Shown: positions 58,853 through 64,000 of the stretch, in pieces
Numbering within the stretch: position 1 is the stretch's first letter
Layout: every line of letters starts with the position of its first letter
Assembly (NCBI GenBank): GCA_029718625.1
Contig: CM056391.1
Span: 24,156,305 to 24,220,304 of the forward strand
Direction: 5' to 3'
From: Synaphobranchus kaupii
Taxonomy: Eukaryota; Chordata; Actinopteri; Anguilliformes; Synaphobranchidae
DNA: 64,000 nucleotides
Program-made: the position numbers and the translations under genes
Notes under the pieces: model-generated
The model's input: the letters and a program-made list of their open reading frames with translations, nothing else
Told to the model about the DNA's origin: nothing
Databases searched by the model: none

Positions 58853-60853
58853 CACCTTTGCATAGAAGGTGACGCCGGTGGAATCTTTTTGCTCAACTGA
58901 GACATTCATTGCTACTGCAGCCAAACTATTAGTGGAAATCACAAACACTGTGTTTTAAATTTATGTAGATGGTCCGTGATGATTTCTGCTGAATACGGAG
59001 TTTCTAAGTGTCACTATTTCCCCGCAGCAAGTCCATTTAACAAGCAACCCCCCACCTAGTCTATACCTACCCATGCGTGACATAGTGGACAATAGCGTCT
59101 ATGTTTGAGTTCATAAATATATTTATTCATCATATAAAATTTGAATAACATCATAGCAACGAGATAAAACTAACAATAGCCTGATTGTATGCCAGAAAAG
59201 CCGTGAAAAACCCTGCTCACTCAAATGCAAAATAAACTGTGAAAGTACTGTCTCATTCTACCATGTATTCTACTACCAATATATGCTACTAAATATGAAA
59301 TAAATATACAATCCTACCATTGGTTTTACACATCGAGATGTTCCTTTCAAATTTCAGTGGTCATTTATTGTCTGGTACAATCAGTTTGAGAAATATACAA
59401 CACTTTATACCGCTATTACACTATCTGAAACGTCGACGCGTAATACCCCCATGCCCTGTAAGCCTGTCTCATTCATTACAGTTCATTCTGGTTTAATTGT
59501 CGGCTTTTTTATCCAATAGAGTACATTATAAACTTAGCAACAGTATATTCCAGGTCTTTTTTGGTGCTTTGAACAATTTACTACAGCCCAGCGTAACGGC
59601 AGTTTTCGTTTTAACGGTCTAATATTACGCAAGCTCTATAGAAATCGCATTAAGGAGGGGAGTTTCCCTTTTCCGATATGTAAGTATTTTTGCCTCTAAA
59701 ATACTGTTGGTCTCACTGGCTACATATGTACGTTCGTGTTTCCACTCGAGCACTGTCTTTCCAATATGTTTGATAGCCCTATTGTTATTTTCGCATTTTG
59801 AGTGCATTTCACATACTGTAGTGCAATCATTAAATGTATTTTTGATGTAGGCTACCGATGTTCATTGAACATTTGGCAGCATTTTGCAGATGGTGGAATA
59901 CTATTTTATGTTCATGTTATCGTACATAATATATGCTATGGCATATATACTTGTCTCTTAGGGCATGACAAATGCTCATTCCAATTTAATGTGCACTGAT
60001 ATGTGGTAGATTAAGGTAAACATTTCCTTGGAGTTATTATGAATAGGAAAAGTTTAAAAAACTACAGAAAAATGCAATCCCAGGACAAAAGTATACATAC
60101 TGTAGAGTACAGGGACAAGTGATGTTTTATTGAGGTACAAGAGTGAATGATTAGGCAACATATTTCGGTGTCTGTAACACTGTGATCAAGGTTTTTTATC
60201 TTAAGCCATCAGAAGGAGCAAATGTATACGCTTTATAATGGACAAAACTAATTTTATTAATTTTATGACATGTTTTGCATAGGGGTTTTGGACCCATAGC
60301 TATCTACCCCCCTATACTGATGAAAATATAGTAATTCCCACTTGAAAATTATGCAAAAGTGAGTTTTATGAGTCAAAACTGTTGATTTGTAGTGAAATAT
60401 ATCTTTTTTTATTTTTTATTTAGAGCAGTGCACAATTTAGCCATTTGGATAGATTTGGAGACACTAATGGACAACAGGGTAGACTGCTATATTTTGCATC
60501 ATAGACCTTTAGTAGTTCTGCATATCATCCTCAGATTTTGCAAAACTTGTGGACATGGAGTTTATGATCCAGGAAATGTATATATATTACCGATTTCACT
60601 TATGTAGCTCTCAGCAAACAAAAAAAAACACATTTTTTATTTTTCATTTTTCCAAAGTTTCTTTGCATTTGTGGCACTTTATTTTGACTTAAATTATGAA
60701 AATAAACAAATCTAAGTTTGTATTGTAAATGGTACACCTGTCTTGTTTCATTTAAGCCATTTACCAAGTTTATGTGATGCTCACACCTGGAGTTATAAAG
60801 CCTTAAACAGAGCACCCCCTAAATAGGTGAAATTTGCCATCTGCGCCAAGGGG
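58853..60853 (+). mobile_element. piggyBac-like (TTAA) element, right copy, full length
   Basis: TTAA occurs at 58849-58852 and 60854-60857. Imperfect terminal inverted repeats follow: TTAACACCTTTGCATAGAAGG on the left edge (TTAA included) and, reverse complemented, TTAACCCCTTGGCGCAGATGG on the right, 16 of 21 positions equal. The part 58853-60430 matches the left-window copy in inverse orientation. A 71-codon frame (60392-60607) ending at TAG has a CKTCGHGVYDPGN phrase but no recognised domain. No piggyBac transposase is visible, so it is probably non-autonomous. Confidence 0.65.
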
Positions 60854-60857
60854 TTAA

Positions 60858-63800
60858 ACCGAGATGTCTCATTAACTGTCAGGATTCTCCAGGCAGTTGC
60901 CAGAGCCAATCAACGTTTGTTTTTTTAAATTAAATGACAATGTAAATCAGGGCAGTGTATGGCAAATGACCGTTTAAAAAAAAAATATGGCGGAACAGAT
61001 TGAGGCCCAGTGCTATATTACCGGTGCCTTTCACAGAGTGCCTCAGACATCTATCTGTCATTTTTTCAACATCTCTCCCCGGCATCCGTGGCGGTAAGGC
61101 AGTGAGATGCTTTTGTTTGCATTGTTTTGGAATGAATGGGGAAACAGTGATACACTTTTGTTCCGCTGAGCCACTCTCTGGATGTTGTGTGCTGCTGCAT
61201 CTTTCATTTATCCACAAGCAGCAACAAAGTCAACACAAAGCTGTAAATGAAGTTGGAATACAATAGCCAGGTGCTTTTAGACACAAGAGGGAGCAAACAA
61301 TGGATGTCAACAAAATGATTAGTTCTGAAAAACAGGCGTTAATGGCGAGAAATCGTGGCGCAACACACGCATAAAAATAAATATATAAATGGCATAAAAA
61401 GGGAGAAAACGTACCTAATTTGCGAGGTGAAATTTGCCAGCACTTGTTTAATTATGTGATGTCTATTTAAAAAAAGAAAGGCATTAGGACAGTTTTCCAG
61501 CCAGAAATGTTTGCCCGTTGTTTATATGTTTATGTTTACCCATTGATATTCAGAGTGCTGTTCCCCAGGGGTTTGTTCTATTGTTACAAATGTTAATACA
61601 GATAATAATGCTTGTACCTCTGGGATTTTCAGGTTGTTTATCATGCAATGTGAAACTCACTGACTTTACTTTCAACTGGCTCTCACTAAGCTCTGCGTGA
61701 GCTTTTTTGTAGAGCCAAATATTGTTAAATAACTGTCGGTGACAGAGCACACCACTTGCGCACGTCTGTTCAAACGGCTCTGAATGTATAACTGGTCCAA
61801 AAAAAAAGACCCAAGGGATGAAACTAGCTTGACAATTCTGGTCAGAGTGAAAAGAATAGTTTTATGAAAAATAGAGAATGTACTACATAGCAGTTGGCCA
61901 GGATTGAAGACAGATTGAAATCACAGGAAGTGGAAAAAGAGAAAAGCATCATTATAAAAGTTCCGCAATTAATAACAAGCCATAATACATTTTGTATATG
62001 AAAATATATTATTATAATTATTGTTCATTTATTTATTAGTAAAAAGGATACAGTAAAAGATGCAGGCCCCTTTGAGCCAGGCCTGGATCATACCTTTCTC
62101 TCTCACTGTGTGGTCACTCGAGAGATTTGCTTACCTGCTTCTTCAGTGGAGACAAAATCCAGACCTCCACCTGAGACATAAAAATATTATCTTCACTTTA
62201 CTTGAAGAGGGCCGGCCTCAACAGGACTATGGGTAGTGTAGAAAGCCCAAAGGGGCTGCACATTTCACATATAGATGACATTAAAACTCCACATGGCTAA
62301 TTTAGATAGCCAAGCTGGAATTGTAATGGCTGTTCTTGCTTTATGGGGCTGTTTCTCTGCCTCTGACAGGAGGTCTGCACAGGAGTGATTTATATCCCAG
62401 GCAATGCCCTCGTTCCCTGTTTAAAAGTCCTTGCTCCATGACTATTACCAGCATGTGCTTTACAGAGCTTCACTCACGAGGTCATTAAATTAATAATAGA
62501 GGCCGCCATTATCATAGGTACCCAAGTGTAATGCACAAGTTTCCTTTATGAAGAGCACAATGCACACAAGAAATAACATAGCTCCCTCGTGATATAATAA
62601 TATGTGGATGACTGTTTCGCTTTGTCTGCAGAGTGCACTCGGCGGATATCTCCACTTTTCAGATGGATCTGAAGGACGCAAACAGTCTACAATGGGCAAG
62701 AATCCAGGAGAAATGCCTGCTTGATGTGCTGTTTGACATTGCAGTACATTGGCAGCACGTTTAATAGATAAACACAGATGGCGGGTGTGACAGTCCGTAG
62801 CAGCTGAGCTGGGAAATGCCAGTGTGGCAGCTCCTCGAGTTTTCTCTGCTATATATAATTTCGATACAGGCATCAACAAGCAAATATTGTACAGCTGAAT
62901 GTTTTGATACAGTGAGGAAAATGCTCTTTTTCAGGGATAGTTAAGTCAACAATTAGGCTACTTAGTCTCTTTGCATACTGTAGAGATGTGGGAGGATGGA
63001 ACGGAAGATGTAATAGATATACTTACTGACAGAAATAGCCCATTTCGCAGGCTAGATTGCTGGTAATTGTCTGATAATGGAGCATTGTTACATGGGCAGT
63101 AGGAAGCCTGCCACTGCTCCTTGAAACAACTGTTAAACTGATTCTATGTGTGACTACAGCTCAGTGATGTGTGCAATGCATCAGAATAAAGGCTTCCTGT
63201 GTCCCAAATACAAACACAGGGAAGTAAATGTAAAGCCCTTTTATACCACCTAAAGGCAATAGACCATGTTACAGCGCCAAACAATGACCACTCCCAACCC
63301 CAAAATAAAAAATAAAAAAACATTTTACAAACAAAATAAAAGGAATTCAAAATGGCAGCTATTGGGAAAGGTCACTTCATCCCCTCCATTTCATCTAGGT
63401 GAGGATACCTTCATTAGCAACTTCACATGATAAACACTAAAAACTCAATTCTTATTGACCCTGTAATTTCTGCTATTCAATATGGGGCAGGTAAAATCAG
63501 AATCTCACAGCAGGTGAAAGATGCCTGAGCAGCATCCGCTATCTGCCTTATCTGGCTGTGAGCGCTTTTGCGGTAATTGCAGCCATGATTGGTCCTCGGG
63601 TGGAGAAGAGAGCTGGGAATCGAATCAATAAGCCAGGACAAATTATTCTAATTTTGTTTGCTGTACCTCATTAGCTGCCACGCATCTAATTAAAAAGAAA
63701 CCCTCAACCCAGATGTCCTCTGTGCCTGCAGTCAGTCAGCTGTGGGGTACTCTTTCTCTCTGGTAGTAAAGCTGTGACATCTCTCTCTCTCTCTGCTCCA

Positions 63801-64000
63801 TGTTTCTGTGCTGAGAAAAGCGCTTAGCACACTGGTGACAATACCATGCTGAGCACACGCCCACACAATATAGTATTAATTGGCCAAATACAGTCTTTTT
63901 TGCTATTATTGTTTAGAGATCTATTTCTCAACACTCTTTCAATCTGGCAGTTTACAGATATTGCTCAGTGGCAAAGCATCTGATCAGTTAGCACCCTCGC
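60858..64000. other. Right-hand flank, no gene recognised
   Basis: No coding exon with splice context, RNA gene or defined transposon is seen. The block 63480-63750, with several homeodomain-type TAAT cores and little repeat character, could be a conserved non-coding element; this needs comparison with other fish. A (CT)n patch lies at 63779-63795. Confidence 0.35.

Noticed and set aside
1..60430. A single giant transposon with 1.5-kb terminal inverted repeats enclosing midkine and M4
   Set aside because: Each copy has its own TTAA boundary on the inner side with matching short termini, and the enclosed genes are in their ancestral vertebrate order. Two separate insertions explain this better.

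Overview
This looks like a nuclear genomic window from a ray-finned fish, most likely a teleost. Genes are intron-containing with GT/AG splice sites, DNA is AT-rich, simple repeats such as (TG)n and (CA)n occur, and fish-type transposable elements are dense (Sleeping Beauty-like Tc1, hAT, PIF/Harbinger, piggyBac-like and Kolobok-like elements, L2 and RTE-type LINEs, and a tRNA-derived SINE with an L2-like tail). The species cannot be fixed from the sequence.

Only two host protein-coding genes are supported. Midkine (+ strand, four coding exons, 2411-6228, 146 aa) converges tail-to-tail on a muscarinic M4 acetylcholine receptor (- strand, main exon 9043-10505). This matches the MDK-CHRM4 pair of human 11p11.2 and identifies the receptor as M4 rather than M2, which lies beside the paralogous PTN. 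No phased DGKZ-like or AMBRA1-like coding exon was seen.

The M4 reading frame has no ATG at its 5' end and opens directly from a polypyrimidine tract and AG acceptor. A matching 18-codon exon (ATG, phase-1 GT donor) lies 17.2 kb upstream at 27710-27764. Splicing gives a 505-aa receptor whose extracellular N-terminus carries five N-glycosylation sequons. A split RE1/REST-like motif lies about 1.2 kb farther upstream.

Layout: 1-1556 piggyBac-like element; 2.4-6.2 kb midkine with a foldback TTAA element in its last intron; 6.2-9.0 kb converging 3' regions; 9.0-27.8 kb M4 with a 17-kb intron holding Tc1, hAT, Harbinger-like and SINE insertions; 27.8-36 kb upstream region with a piggyBac-like MITE; 36-48 kb accessory repeats, including 5S-derived sequence, Harbinger MITEs and an RTE-type LINE with a nested hAT MITE; 48-54 kb repeats and a decayed Harbinger transposase; 54.9-56.6 kb a TTAA-flanked element carrying a THAP-domain ORF and, convergently, an ORF resembling the P2X7 cytoplasmic ballast domain; 56.7-58.3 kb an L2 LINE; 58.85-60.85 kb a second, inverted piggyBac-like copy; 60.9-64 kb no recognisable gene.

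The most unusual items are the THAP/ballast-domain transposon and the split N-terminal coding exon of the M4 receptor.
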